From contig CAYXDO010000048.1 in NCBI GenBank assembly GCA_964463485.1, positions 1 to 64,000 on the forward strand: DNA of 64,000 bases, in the 5' to 3' direction. The DNA comes from CAYXDO01 sp964463485 (GTDB taxonomy: Bacteria; Myxococcota; Kuafuiibacteriia; Kuafuiibacteriales; Kuafuiibacteriaceae). Positions 50,156 to 58,560 of this stretch are shown here, in pieces (the stretch's first letter is position 1; every line of letters begins with the position of its first letter). The position numbers and the translations under genes were made by a program. The notes beneath the pieces were generated by a model. The model was not told where the DNA came from. It was given only the letters and a program-made list of their open reading frames with translations, and did not search any database.

Positions 50156-52606
50156 ATGTGGTACAACGTACAGTCGCTGAATCCCTTTGCGGCGACTCAG
50201 CTTCAGTTCGCGCTCGTTTCGCATCTCCAACAGAACCCTCAGGTCGCGATGCAGGCCTTGTCGATGCTCAACGCGGGCGGTTTCGATCAGTGCATCGGCC
50301 CGTCGCTTCAGCAGCTGCTCGGCCGCGGCATGGGCGCTTCGATGTGCGGAGCGATCCCGCAGCCCAACATCGGATTTTCGGGCGCTCCCGCCGGACAAGG
50401 TCTGCAGAAGGCTCCGGAAGGTTGGCCGGGCAACGCCGTGAAGACGGCCGGCGGCTACACGATCGTTCCGGAAGGCGGCACGAACTGGAGCATCTACGCG
50501 CCTGGGCAGAAGCCCGGCGAGACGCCGAATACGCGCGTCTGGGGTGACCCGCACGTCACGGAGAAAGACGGCACGCGCTGGGATTTCACGAAGTCGAGCG
50601 ACTTCGTGCTGCCCGATGGCACGCGCATCGCTGCGCAGACCTCGTCGGAGCAGGGCCAGTCGGTGACGACGGGCCTGACGATCACCAACGGCGCGGACCG
50701 TGTGAACGTCTCCAACATCCACGGCTCACCGACGACCGGCGCTGTCACGAACGACGGCTACGAGTGGCGGGCGCAGCACCTGGCGAGCAACCCGGGCCGC
50801 GACACGTTCCGCTTGGGCGGCGACGGCAACAACATCCACTGGTTCCGCGAGCGCAACGGACAGGTCGAAGGGCGCATCGACGGCACCGTTTGGGACTCCA
50901 AGAACAACCGCTACGACCAGGTCGTCAGCGGCGACAACAAATACTGGGTCGATCCGAACCTGCGCGCGCCGCTCGGCAGCGCGGCGTGGGGCAACCAAAT
51001 GCGCGGCGAGCTCGCTGACACGGCGGGCCTGACCGGCAATCCGCAGTATGCGAAGTCCGTCGGCGAGCTCCTCAACGCGGACCATCTCTGGAGTCAGCTC
51101 GGCGGCAACATGTTCGGCCAGCAGGGGCTCGGTGGGCTCTGCGGCGCGTTCTCGGGCTGCGGACAAGCGTGCGGCGCGGTCGGAGGGCTCGGGGACACGA
51201 TGCTCGGACACGCCGGCCTGCTGGCCCTCGCCTCGCAAGGCATGACCTCGGCGGCGTTCAACCCGGCCGGTCGGGTGTGGGACCACACCACCACCGAGCC
51301 CGGACGCCCGGCGACGTTCCCGCCCGCCAAGGGAAGCTCGTTCTTGAACAGGCTCCCGAGCAACCCGAACCAGGTCGCTTCGCAGCTGAATGTCAGCGGG
51401 TACCAGGACGTTCGCACCATCAACACCGCGGCGTCTCGCCTGCGCGAGGCCGGCGCGGTCGCGCGCCCCGCAAAACCCGGTGAGACCGGCGCGGCCGGAA
51501 AGCTCGTCCTGTCCGATGCGGAGGTCGCGGCCATCCGCGCCGCTCCGAACGAGGCCGAAGCCCGAAAGTTGGTGGCCCAAGCGATCTCGAGGCAGACCGG
51601 CGTCAACATCGGCGACGGCCCGAACATGGGCAATCGCAACGACATCCGAAACGACCGCTACCGCCAAGCGCTCAACTCGCTCACCGGCAGCCACGTTCGC
51701 TCCGGTATCGAGAAGAACTCCGGCTCCGCGCTCGCGCTCGACTCCATCATCGACTCCACCTGCCGCACCGTCCGCGGCGCCGACTTCGGATCGACGATCA
51801 GAAAAGACACCGTCGCGTGGAGCGGCCCCTACGGCGTCATCGGCGGGACCGACCGCAACGAGCTCAACAACCCGTCCACCGCGGTGGCGCTCGACATCTC
51901 GTCGTATCGCTCCGCGGCCGACAAGATCGCCGAGCTCTACTCGCCGCTCATCTTCGATCTCGATGGCACCGGCCTGGTGATGAAGAACGGCGGCATGATC
52001 GAGGTCGATCTCGACGGCGACGGCCGACGCGAGATGATCACGGACCTCGACGCGCACCTCGGGTTGCTCGTCTTCGACAGCCAGCTCGAGCCCGAAGCCC
52101 TTCGCGGAACGCCTTCTGGTCGCGACATGTTCGGAAACGGAACGGACCTCTCGGCCTACGGCATCAAGGGGCCGAAGGACGGGAGCTTCGAGAACGGGTT
52201 CGACGCGCTGCGTGCGCTCGCCGAGAAGCTCGGCTACGTCAAGGGCACCAAACAGCACCTGTCCGGCCGTGACCTCGAGGAGCTCGAGGACAAGGTCGGG
52301 CTGCGCATGCGCGTCGGCGGCATCGGCGAAGGCGAAGACAAGCGCTTCATCGAGTGCGGCGTCACGCGCATCAACCTCGGCGACTCGAAGAAGATTCAGT
52401 CGATCGAGCAGGCCAAGGAAGATCGCTGGGGCAACAAGCTGATGATGCAGGACGGCGCGACCTTCATGGTGAAGAACACCGAGCGTCCCTACTGCGACAT
52501 CTGGTTCAACATCCAGGCGCGTGTGCTCGAGAAAAAGGACAACCGCCTCGAAGCCAAACGCGGCGCCGACCTCCTCAAGAACGTCGGCATGAAGCGCCTC
52601 GCCTGA
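50156..52606 (+). CDS. Large DUF1521-like protein with GDPH autocleavage-type motif and Ca-binding repeats
   Basis: The ATG at 50156 follows GGAGGT by 9 nt and gives an 816-residue protein. Residues about 98-300 match the DUF1521 pattern: NTRVWGDPHVTEKDGTRWDF (125-144), FVLPDGTRI, VTTGLTITNGADRVNV and NDGYEWRAQH. In the rhizobial effector NopE, DUF1521 undergoes calcium-triggered self-cleavage between the Asp and Pro of GDPH. A later region near 600-645 has LIFDLDGTGLVMKNGG and VDLDGDGRREMITDLD, resembling calcium-binding EF-hand-like or dockerin-like loops. No signal peptide is visible and no type III genes are nearby. Autoprocessing is inferred. Confidence 0.75.
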   Translation: MWYNVQSLNPFAATQLQFALVSHLQQNPQVAMQALSMLNAGGFDQCIGPSLQQLLGRGMGASMCGAIPQPNIGFSGAPAGQGLQKAPEGWPGNAVKTAGGYTIVPEGGTNWSIYAPGQKPGETPNTRVWGDPHVTEKDGTRWDFTKSSDFVLPDGTRIAAQTSSEQGQSVTTGLTITNGADRVNVSNIHGSPTTGAVTNDGYEWRAQHLASNPGRDTFRLGGDGNNIHWFRERNGQVEGRIDGTVWDSKNNRYDQVVSGDNKYWVDPNLRAPLGSAAWGNQMRGELADTAGLTGNPQYAKSVGELLNADHLWSQLGGNMFGQQGLGGLCGAFSGCGQACGAVGGLGDTMLGHAGLLALASQGMTSAAFNPAGRVWDHTTTEPGRPATFPPAKGSSFLNRLPSNPNQVASQLNVSGYQDVRTINTAASRLREAGAVARPAKPGETGAAGKLVLSDAEVAAIRAAPNEAEARKLVAQAISRQTGVNIGDGPNMGNRNDIRNDRYRQALNSLTGSHVRSGIEKNSGSALALDSIIDSTCRTVRGADFGSTIRKDTVAWSGPYGVIGGTDRNELNNPSTAVALDISSYRSAADKIAELYSPLIFDLDGTGLVMKNGGMIEVDLDGDGRREMITDLDAHLGLLVFDSQLEPEALRGTPSGRDMFGNGTDLSAYGIKGPKDGSFENGFDALRALAEKLGYVKGTKQHLSGRDLEELEDKVGLRMRVGGIGEGEDKRFIECGVTRINLGDSKKIQSIEQAKEDRWGNKLMMQDGATFMVKNTERPYCDIWFNIQARVLEKKDNRLEAKRGADLLKNVGMKRLA

Positions 52607-52620
52607 TTCGGTCGTCGCGA

Positions 52621-52644
52621 CGTGGGGGTCGCCTCGACCCCACG
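52621..52644. terminator. Hairpin between convergent genes
   Basis: CGTGGGGGTCG pairs with CGACCCCACG around CCT, with one bulged G, giving a 10-bp stem between the DUF1521 stop (52606) and the convergent LuxR stop (52653). There is no T-run, but position and strength suit a bidirectional terminator. Confidence 0.5.
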
Positions 52645-52652
52645 CTCGCGGC

Positions 52653-53675
52653 TCACTCTCTCTTCCCACCCAACGTCGACGGCTCCAAACCTCGAACGGT
52701 GCTGCGGCCATCCAGGACACCGCGAATCAGTGCGCTGCGGGTCGGAAAACCTAGCTTCTGACCGGCCTTTCTCAAATGAGTTGCGACCGTGCTGACTGAC
52801 AAGCCGAGCTCATAGGCGACGAGCTTGTTGCCATGCCCGAGACACGCAAAGCCGAGCACCTGCCGCTCCCTCAAGGTGAGCGCGTCCAAAGCCGAGCCGG
52901 AAGTGGTCGGCTCGTTCCTCCGCGCCACCATGAATCGCCGCCCGCCGAACTCGACCTCCGACAAAATGGACCAGCGCCCGAGAACCAGAGCGCGCCACAC
53001 CCCGAGCGCCTCGTCGGGGCTCACCCGCCGGAGCGGGCCGCGGGCCCTTCGAAGCGCCACCGCAGCGCTCGAGATGGCCGCTCGAATGGGTTCGGACGCG
53101 CCCTCCGGCGCATGCTCGATCCGACCCGCCTCGTCGATGACGAACTCGCACTCGGACCCTCCGGCACGATACTCGTCCCTGAGTCTGTGGCCCGCCGCAA
53201 TGTGCGCTGACACGCGGCTCCAACGCTCGACCTCGAAAGCGCCCGTGATCTTCGGAAGCGGACATCCGATGATCACTCCCCTCCCGTCCGGGCTCGAGGC
53301 GTGAATGCCCAGAACGTCCGCGATACCGAACGTACGCATGAGCTCGACGAAGTCAGACCTTCGCGCAAGCGCCGTCGACCCAAGCGCCTCGCTCAACGTC
53401 GAGACCGGTCTTGGATCCCCAAACACGGCGTCGATGTCGGTCCGCGGGAACTGCGCGGACATGATTTGCTCCGCTCCACTCGGGCAGTCGAGAAGCTCGA
53501 GCGTGGGGCGACGTCGCGCGACCGGGTCGCGACGGTCGTAGGCATAGGCCATGAGACCAAAACCCCGGTCGAGAAATGGCTTGACCGCGCCGGCAATGCC
53601 ACGGAGCCAGCTACGGTCGTCCACGTCGAGTCGATAACTTGCATCTACGACCTCGATCAAATCCAACGAGCTCAA
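52653..53675 (-). CDS. LuxR-family transcriptional regulator
   Basis: The 340-residue protein has a C-terminal LuxR/FixJ HTH (about 260-325): LTLRERQVLGFACLGHGNKLVAYELGLSVSTVATHLRKAGQKLGF in consecutive motifs, with Thr/Ser-Val-Thr-His in recognition position. The N-terminal 250 residues are not a receiver domain; they resemble GAF/PAS-like or autoinducer-type sensing regions without clear motif. The frame starts at a TTG at 53675; TTG starts at 53666 or 53657 are alternatives. The gene diverges from the PEMT-like gene across 263 bp, so that promoter region is its probable target. Confidence 0.8.
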   Translation of the reverse strand: MSSLDLIEVVDASYRLDVDDRSWLRGIAGAVKPFLDRGFGLMAYAYDRRDPVARRRPTLELLDCPSGAEQIMSAQFPRTDIDAVFGDPRPVSTLSEALGSTALARRSDFVELMRTFGIADVLGIHASSPDGRGVIIGCPLPKITGAFEVERWSRVSAHIAAGHRLRDEYRAGGSECEFVIDEAGRIEHAPEGASEPIRAAISSAAVALRRARGPLRRVSPDEALGVWRALVLGRWSILSEVEFGGRRFMVARRNEPTTSGSALDALTLRERQVLGFACLGHGNKLVAYELGLSVSTVATHLRKAGQKLGFPTRSALIRGVLDGRSTVRGLEPSTLGGKRE

Positions 53676-53938
53676 CTCTCATCCCCTTCCGTTTGAACCC
53701 TTCGACCGTACCGGAGCTCCTGAGTGCCACCGAGCCCGATCGTAGTCAAGAAGAGTCATGGCGACCGGACGGTGTCGACGACTCACCGAACCGCAACACC
53801 AAGCAGCGCCGACGAATTGAGACTTCATAGTCATTTTGTCGATCCTCCACCTCCGCCATCACCGATCTGACCATGGAGCGCTCCTCCCGGCGACAGATAT
53901 TCTCTCGGTCGTACCCACCAATCTTCCCGGGAGGAACG

Positions 53939-54706
53939 ATGAATCAGACGAGCTCGAATACTCACCGACCTTGGCTCCGTTTTCTCGTGCGACTGGCCTC
54001 GACGTTCTGCGCGATGAGTGGCTTTCGCCTCGAGAGGCTCAACGTCGTGTGGGTCGTGAGCGGTGCGCTGTCACTGATCGGCGCTCACGCGCTGATGAAG
54101 CTCTCGAATCCGAATCTGATCGCGGGTTATTGGGTGCTCACTCTGTCGATGTATTACGTGGGGAATTCGTTCATTCTGGCCTCGCGCAGGATCCCTGGAG
54201 CCCTCATCGCGCGGTTCGGTGAGGACTCGGCGCTTCGAATTTACGATACTGCGCTCGGCCTCATGTTCCTCAACCAAGGGCTCGGCGTCTCGTGCATGGG
54301 CTCGCTCGCCTGGAGCGGTGACGCGAGCCTCTTCAGCTCCTCGACGACGGCGATCGGAATCGTATTCTTTGCCATCGGCCTGGTGACCAAGATTTGGGCG
54401 ACGATGCTGGTCGGTGTAGACATTTATTACTATCACGACATGTTCCTTGGACGCCCGACGGGGGGCTTCGTGAGCTCGGGACCCTACCGGTTCCTCGCCA
54501 ATCCCATGTATGGAGTGGGTCAGCTCCACGCCTACGGATATGGGTTGCTGACGGGTTCCATCGTCGGGCTGGCGGCCGCGGCGGTTTGTCACTCGGCGAT
54601 TTACGTCTTCTACTTCGTCGTGGAGCGGCCATTCGTGCGGCGCAGCTTCCCGGCAGGCTCCAAGGACGACCTGTTCGAATCCAGCGCGGGCACCGCCGCG
54701 CCGTGA
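53939..54706 (+). CDS. Membrane methyltransferase (PEMT/ICMT-like)
   Basis: The ATG at 53939 follows GGGAGGA by 5 nt. The 255-residue protein has four to six hydrophobic helices (WVVSGALSLIGAHALMKL, AIGIVFFAIGLVTKIWATM) and the family signature SSGPYRFLANPMYGVGQLHAYG near 180-201, with ERPFVRRSF close to the end. This is the isoprenylcysteine carboxyl/phospholipid methyltransferase fold, which binds SAM at GPYR..NPMY and methylates a membrane lipid or prenyl group. LuxR-type genes flank it on both sides; the downstream one overlaps its last 97 bp on the other strand. Confidence 0.82.
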   Translation: MNQTSSNTHRPWLRFLVRLASTFCAMSGFRLERLNVVWVVSGALSLIGAHALMKLSNPNLIAGYWVLTLSMYYVGNSFILASRRIPGALIARFGEDSALRIYDTALGLMFLNQGLGVSCMGSLAWSGDASLFSSSTTAIGIVFFAIGLVTKIWATMLVGVDIYYYHDMFLGRPTGGFVSSGPYRFLANPMYGVGQLHAYGYGLLTGSIVGLAAAAVCHSAIYVFYFVVERPFVRRSFPAGSKDDLFESSAGTAAP

Positions 54707-55023
54707 GCGGGTGCGAACGAGATCAGCGCCGCAACCTCACTCCGCGAGCCAACGCCCAGCTTCTTGTAGATCGACGCGAGCTGATTTGCGATCGTTCGGT
54801 TCGACACGCCCCTCTTACGCGCAATCTCGGCGTTCGACAGCCCTTCGATCAGTCTATCGAGCACGTCCAGCTCAGCTGAAGTCAACGAGTCGAACAGCGA
54901 TCCTTGATCGGCCGGACATACGATAAACGTGAGATCCGAGCCCGGAACGGGATATTCGTAGATCTCCAGTCCTGCTTCAAGGGCATGAGCACCCGTTCGT
55001 TGGCGAGCCTTCTCGTCTGCCAT
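54610..55023 (-). CDS. LuxR-type HTH regulator
   Basis: The 137-residue protein carries a LuxR HTH (about 45-100): LTSAELDVLDRLIEGLSNAEIARKRGVSNRTIANQLASIYKKLGVGSRSEVAALI in consecutive parts. The preceding 40 residues form a short unassigned region and the C-terminus is polar. It lacks a receiver domain. The ATG at 55023 is unambiguous. Its 3' end overlaps 97 bp of the convergent membrane methyltransferase, so both transcripts must form antisense overlap. Confidence 0.82.
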   Translation of the reverse strand: MADEKARQRTGAHALEAGLEIYEYPVPGSDLTFIVCPADQGSLFDSLTSAELDVLDRLIEGLSNAEIARKRGVSNRTIANQLASIYKKLGVGSRSEVAALISFAPAHGAAVPALDSNRSSLEPAGKLRRTNGRSTTK

Positions 55024-55107
55024 GGTCTCTCGAGAAGTGCCGGATGTTATACGCGCGCGCTCCCAACATCAATTCGCCACGGTTCTTAGGTTGTGCCTGC
55101 TTCGTCC

Positions 55108-55854
55108 TCATTCGATCAACAACAACCCAACCCCAGTGACCACCGCCAACACCCCCACGGCGCCCAAGACGTTCGCCGCCAGACCGTAAGTCTCCATGCG
55201 GCTCGCCATGTCGAGGAACTCGGCGCCGTGTCGAGGGCCCGCCTCGAGGTCCTCACGTTCTGCACTGCTTGCTACACCGAATGCGATCCCAAAAACGATC
55301 GCAAGCGTGCCAGCGCCTACTGCCCCTAAGACGGGAACGATCGAACGCGGTGCTCCCTGCTCCCGCTGATCTTCGTCGAACACGACGAGCTTCGGGGTGA
55401 CTTCGGGAAACAGAGCAAACGCGAGCTCCGAGAGTCGTTGCGACCAAGTCTCTGACCCGTCCCGCGGGAGCTCCCGCTCAGAGACGTTGGGGGTCTGACT
55501 GAGGCGCGGGAACCTCTCCGCCACGATCGCGATCGAACGCAGCCCGCCTGCAATACGAACCACGACGGCAGCGTCTGCCCGCGTCCCCAACAAAGCCGAG
55601 CGCGCGCACTCGGACGCCTGACTCTCCGAACACTGCCCGCCAGGCCCCGCGGCGTCGATGGGAAGCACGTCGAGGTCCCTGGACGCCAAAGCGCCCGACA
55701 GCTTTGCCAGGATCTCCTTCGTCTCTTCCCGCCGTACCGTCGACGTCGACTCCACCGCGATCGCGACCGTTGCCGACGTCAAAAACAGCCAAAACGACAT
55801 CCAAGGAGACCATACACTCCAAGCCAGCGGACGCGTCAGTCTATTTCCACGCAC
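55108..55854 (-). CDS. Membrane protein with two C-terminal helices, unknown function
   Basis: The 248-residue reading uses the GTG at 55854, whose N-terminus has Arg residues before the hydrophobic part (SFWLFLTSATVAIAVES); the ATG at 55800 is an alternative with no positive n-region. The mature domain (about 40-150) holds Cys pairs in GGQCSESQASECARSALL and the fold-like RADAAVVVRIAGGLRSIAIVAERF, reminiscent of small periplasmic sensor or TolB-like folds. Two helices follow (VPVLGAVGAGTLAIVFGIAF, ANVLGAVGVLAVVTGVGLLL). It is 69 bp after the Bax1 stop. Confidence 0.65.
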   Translation of the reverse strand: MRGNRLTRPLAWSVWSPWMSFWLFLTSATVAIAVESTSTVRREETKEILAKLSGALASRDLDVLPIDAAGPGGQCSESQASECARSALLGTRADAAVVVRIAGGLRSIAIVAERFPRLSQTPNVSERELPRDGSETWSQRLSELAFALFPEVTPKLVVFDEDQREQGAPRSIVPVLGAVGAGTLAIVFGIAFGVASSAEREDLEAGPRHGAEFLDMASRMETYGLAANVLGAVGVLAVVTGVGLLLIE

Positions 55855-55922
55855 CGCTCAATTCGAGGCTCCGCGGCGTCTCGGTCCTACTCACCCGTTC
55901 GTCGGGCGAGCGACTTCACAAT

Positions 55923-57113
55923 TCACAGACCAAGGTTGTCCAGGGTCGCCAACAACTTCTTGGGGTTCGGGAACGCGCTGAATGCAAACACGTAGGCCAG
56001 ACTCGACACCCGGGCCTCGACCGAAGGGTCCTTGAGCAAAGACCGATCGACACCCACCACGAACGTAGGGTCGGGCCGCTCCTCGAGCTGCTCGAGCCGC
56101 CGAACGAGTAGCCCGCGGTGCCAGCGGTGAAACAGCTCGATCGCGACACTCACGCCCCCTTCGGAGCGCGAGACCGCCAGGTCGGGCATACTCATTCCGG
56201 AAACGCCTACGTGTCGAGGCGAGGGCTCCTGATCGACGAAGAGACCCGCCTCTTCGAGCGCTCGAGCGAAGGTCAGAATCTCCTCTGGGATGTGCCCGGG
56301 TGCCCCAGCCAACGGTGAGACGAGCCCGTCCTGCTCGGTGACGGTCAGATGAGCTCGCCCGCGACGATCGTCGATCTCCGCATCGAGCTGGAACTTCACA
56401 CAGAGGGGCACGGCAAGCGCGAACGTCGCGAGCGCCAACCCATACTTCTTCGACATGTCGAAGATCGCGGCGGGACCTTCGATTCCGAGCGCAAAGCCTT
56501 TTTCGGTCTTCTTGACCTCCGCCACCAACCGATTGAAGCGCAGCCATCGCAGGACCTTCCGGATTCTCCGAACGTCGGGAGTCTGAATCTCGAGGTCGAC
56601 GCGCCGCGCATACACGAGCAGCCCCTGCACGAGCGCGAGGTTGTACCGCTCGAGGAGCTCGTCGGGAGCCAGCGTGTCGAAGGACAATATTCGTCGCTCG
56701 GAGGGCAAATCTGCGTAGAGCCGGGGCTCTAGCTCGTCGAGCGCTCCGAGCGATTCGGCGAGGCGTCGACGGTACTCACCCACCGAGGCTTCGCGGTCCA
56801 GCGATCGAAACACCGCCGCCGATTTCTCGAAAGTCACCCTCCTGAGCTCCTCGGCAGCGCCCCCAACCTCTTCGAGCTCCAACCGGTCCAAGATCAGCTT
56901 CTCGAGACCGCGCGCGACCTTCACGTTGCGAGCTCCCTTCGCCGCCTCGTCCAGCTTCTCTTCCAGACCGCCCACCGAGCCGCCGACCGATTCCGCGCCC
57001 GCGCCGATCATCGTCGCCGCCAAAGTCAGAAGGTCCGCGCTTTGCGGCGACACGTACCCCGGCCTGATCTTTCCGTTTCGCCGCCGAGCGACGACGAGCT
57101 CCCTCGTCAGCAT
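55923..57113 (-). CDS. Bax1-like nuclease (DUF790), partner of XPB
   Basis: The 396-residue protein has the DUF790 layout: LTRELVVARRRNGKIRPGYV at the start, a long helical middle, RILSFDTLAPDELLERYNLALVQGLLVYA, and a nuclease-like end with MPDLAVSRSEGGVSVAIELFHRWHR (about 318-342) where acidic residues would bind metal. In archaea Bax1 binds XPB and forms a helicase-nuclease. Here ATG shares one base with the XPB stop (TGATG), a strong sign of coupled translation. Note that its last codon region meets the membrane protein start by 68 bp. Confidence 0.85.
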   Translation of the reverse strand: MLTRELVVARRRNGKIRPGYVSPQSADLLTLAATMIGAGAESVGGSVGGLEEKLDEAAKGARNVKVARGLEKLILDRLELEEVGGAAEELRRVTFEKSAAVFRSLDREASVGEYRRRLAESLGALDELEPRLYADLPSERRILSFDTLAPDELLERYNLALVQGLLVYARRVDLEIQTPDVRRIRKVLRWLRFNRLVAEVKKTEKGFALGIEGPAAIFDMSKKYGLALATFALAVPLCVKFQLDAEIDDRRGRAHLTVTEQDGLVSPLAGAPGHIPEEILTFARALEEAGLFVDQEPSPRHVGVSGMSMPDLAVSRSEGGVSVAIELFHRWHRGLLVRRLEQLEERPDPTFVVGVDRSLLKDPSVEARVSSLAYVFAFSAFPNPKKLLATLDNLGL

Positions 57114-58486
57114 CAGTCTGCCCTCGAGTACGCGCGGTGCTGGCGGCGGCGATCGCTGATCATCGACTCGGCCGAATCCTCGCTGACGATTTCGTAGAGA
57201 TAGGCTCGCTTGTCGGGCCGCTTTCTCAGAATTCGGCCGAGCCGCTGGACATGCTCGCGCACGCTGCCGCTGCCCGCGAGGACGATGCCGACGTTCGCTT
57301 CCGGCACGTCGACACCTTCGTTCAGCACCTTGGCGGTGAGGAGCACAGGTAGCGCCCCCGTGGCGAAGTCTTCGAGCAGGCGCTTTCGCTCCGAGGGCTT
57401 GGTGTGATGCGTGATCGCCGGGAGCATGAAGCTACGGGAGAGTCGGTACACCAACTCGTTTTCATGAGTGAAGACGATGATCCGATCTTGGTTGTGCTCC
57501 TTGAGCACGCCGAAGAGCGCGGTAATCTTCGCGTCATTGCCGAGCGCGATGCGTCGCTGCTCTCGCCACGCTGCAAAGGCCTCGCGACCTTCGGCGCTCT
57601 GGTGGGCCTTCATGATGAAGGTCGTCCAGCCGTTCGGATCCGAGGGTGAGATTCCGAGCTTGCTCTTGAAGGCCTGGTACTTGGCGCGGGCGGCGTCGTG
57701 TTTCGCCTGCTCTTCAGGAGACAAACTCACCCGGAGCGTGCGGACTTCGTAAGGCGCCAGATACTCACCCTCGAGCGCGTCGATGGGCGCGGTGTGGCAC
57801 ACCGGGCCGAGGAGCTCGACGGCGATGGCTTCGCCGCCGTCCTGACGTTCCAATGTCGCAGTCAGCCCGAGGCGATACGGCGCGATAGATCCTGCGGCGA
57901 TGAAACGATAGGCCGGCGCAGGCAAGTGATGACACTCGTCGCAGACCAGCAGGCCGAAGCGATTGCCGAGAAACTCCGCGCGAAGCGCTGCCGAGTCATA
58001 AGTCGTCACCGTCACCGGTCGCAGCGTATTGTCACCCCCGCCGATCACGCCGATCTCGATCCCGAAGTGTCGCTCGAGGGTCGCGCGCCACTGGTGCAGG
58101 AGATCGATGGTGGGCACGACGACCAATGCGGGCCGCTTGGCATGCTCCATCGCCATGATCGCGAGCAGCGTCTTTCCGGCCCCGGTGGGCAGCACGGCGA
58201 TCCCGCGACCCTGGGCCTCGGCCCATCGAGTCAGCGCCTCTCGTTGGTAGGGACGTGGCGCCACGTCGATGGCGAGCTTGAGCGCCAATCGATCGAACGC
58301 GCGCGCACGATCGACGAAGTCTTCGGCGCTCCTTTTCAGTGCCACGATGATCTCGCGATAGCACTGTGCAGGAGCGCGGAATACGCCCGTGCGCGGGTCG
58401 GCGACGAAGAGTTGTCGGACGGATTCGTCCTGTGGGAGCTGAGCGGTGACGAGCGTTCCGTGCTCGAAGGTCAGCTCGATCGCCAT
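57113..58486 (-). CDS. XPB-family DNA helicase (XPB-II-like)
   Basis: The ATG at 58486 (MAIELTFEHGTLVTAQLP) gives a 457-residue SF2 helicase. It has RPYQREALTRW, motif I LPTGAGKTLLAIM, DECH in VCDECHHLPAP, GLTATLER, IIVFTHENELVYRL, AKVLNEGVDVPEANVGIVLAGSGS and RLGRILRKRPDKRAYLYEIV. These match XPB/RAD25. It has no visible RED/thumb extension of the eukaryotic protein. With Bax1 it should unwind and cut damaged or bubble DNA. A longer frame upstream lacks homology. Confidence 0.88.
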   Translation of the reverse strand: MAIELTFEHGTLVTAQLPQDESVRQLFVADPRTGVFRAPAQCYREIIVALKRSAEDFVDRARAFDRLALKLAIDVAPRPYQREALTRWAEAQGRGIAVLPTGAGKTLLAIMAMEHAKRPALVVVPTIDLLHQWRATLERHFGIEIGVIGGGDNTLRPVTVTTYDSAALRAEFLGNRFGLLVCDECHHLPAPAYRFIAAGSIAPYRLGLTATLERQDGGEAIAVELLGPVCHTAPIDALEGEYLAPYEVRTLRVSLSPEEQAKHDAARAKYQAFKSKLGISPSDPNGWTTFIMKAHQSAEGREAFAAWREQRRIALGNDAKITALFGVLKEHNQDRIIVFTHENELVYRLSRSFMLPAITHHTKPSERKRLLEDFATGALPVLLTAKVLNEGVDVPEANVGIVLAGSGSVREHVQRLGRILRKRPDKRAYLYEIVSEDSAESMISDRRRQHRAYSRAD

Positions 58487-58560
58487 CGTCCTTGGATGCC
58501 CGAGCGCCAGCGATCCGACAATCCACTTGTCACGTCGGCGCAACGAACTACATTGCGGCC

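Noticed and set aside
50726..52720. 664-codon minus-strand frame
   Set aside because: Antisense to the DUF1521 protein, with the Val/Ala/Arg/Asp repetition typical of a shadow.
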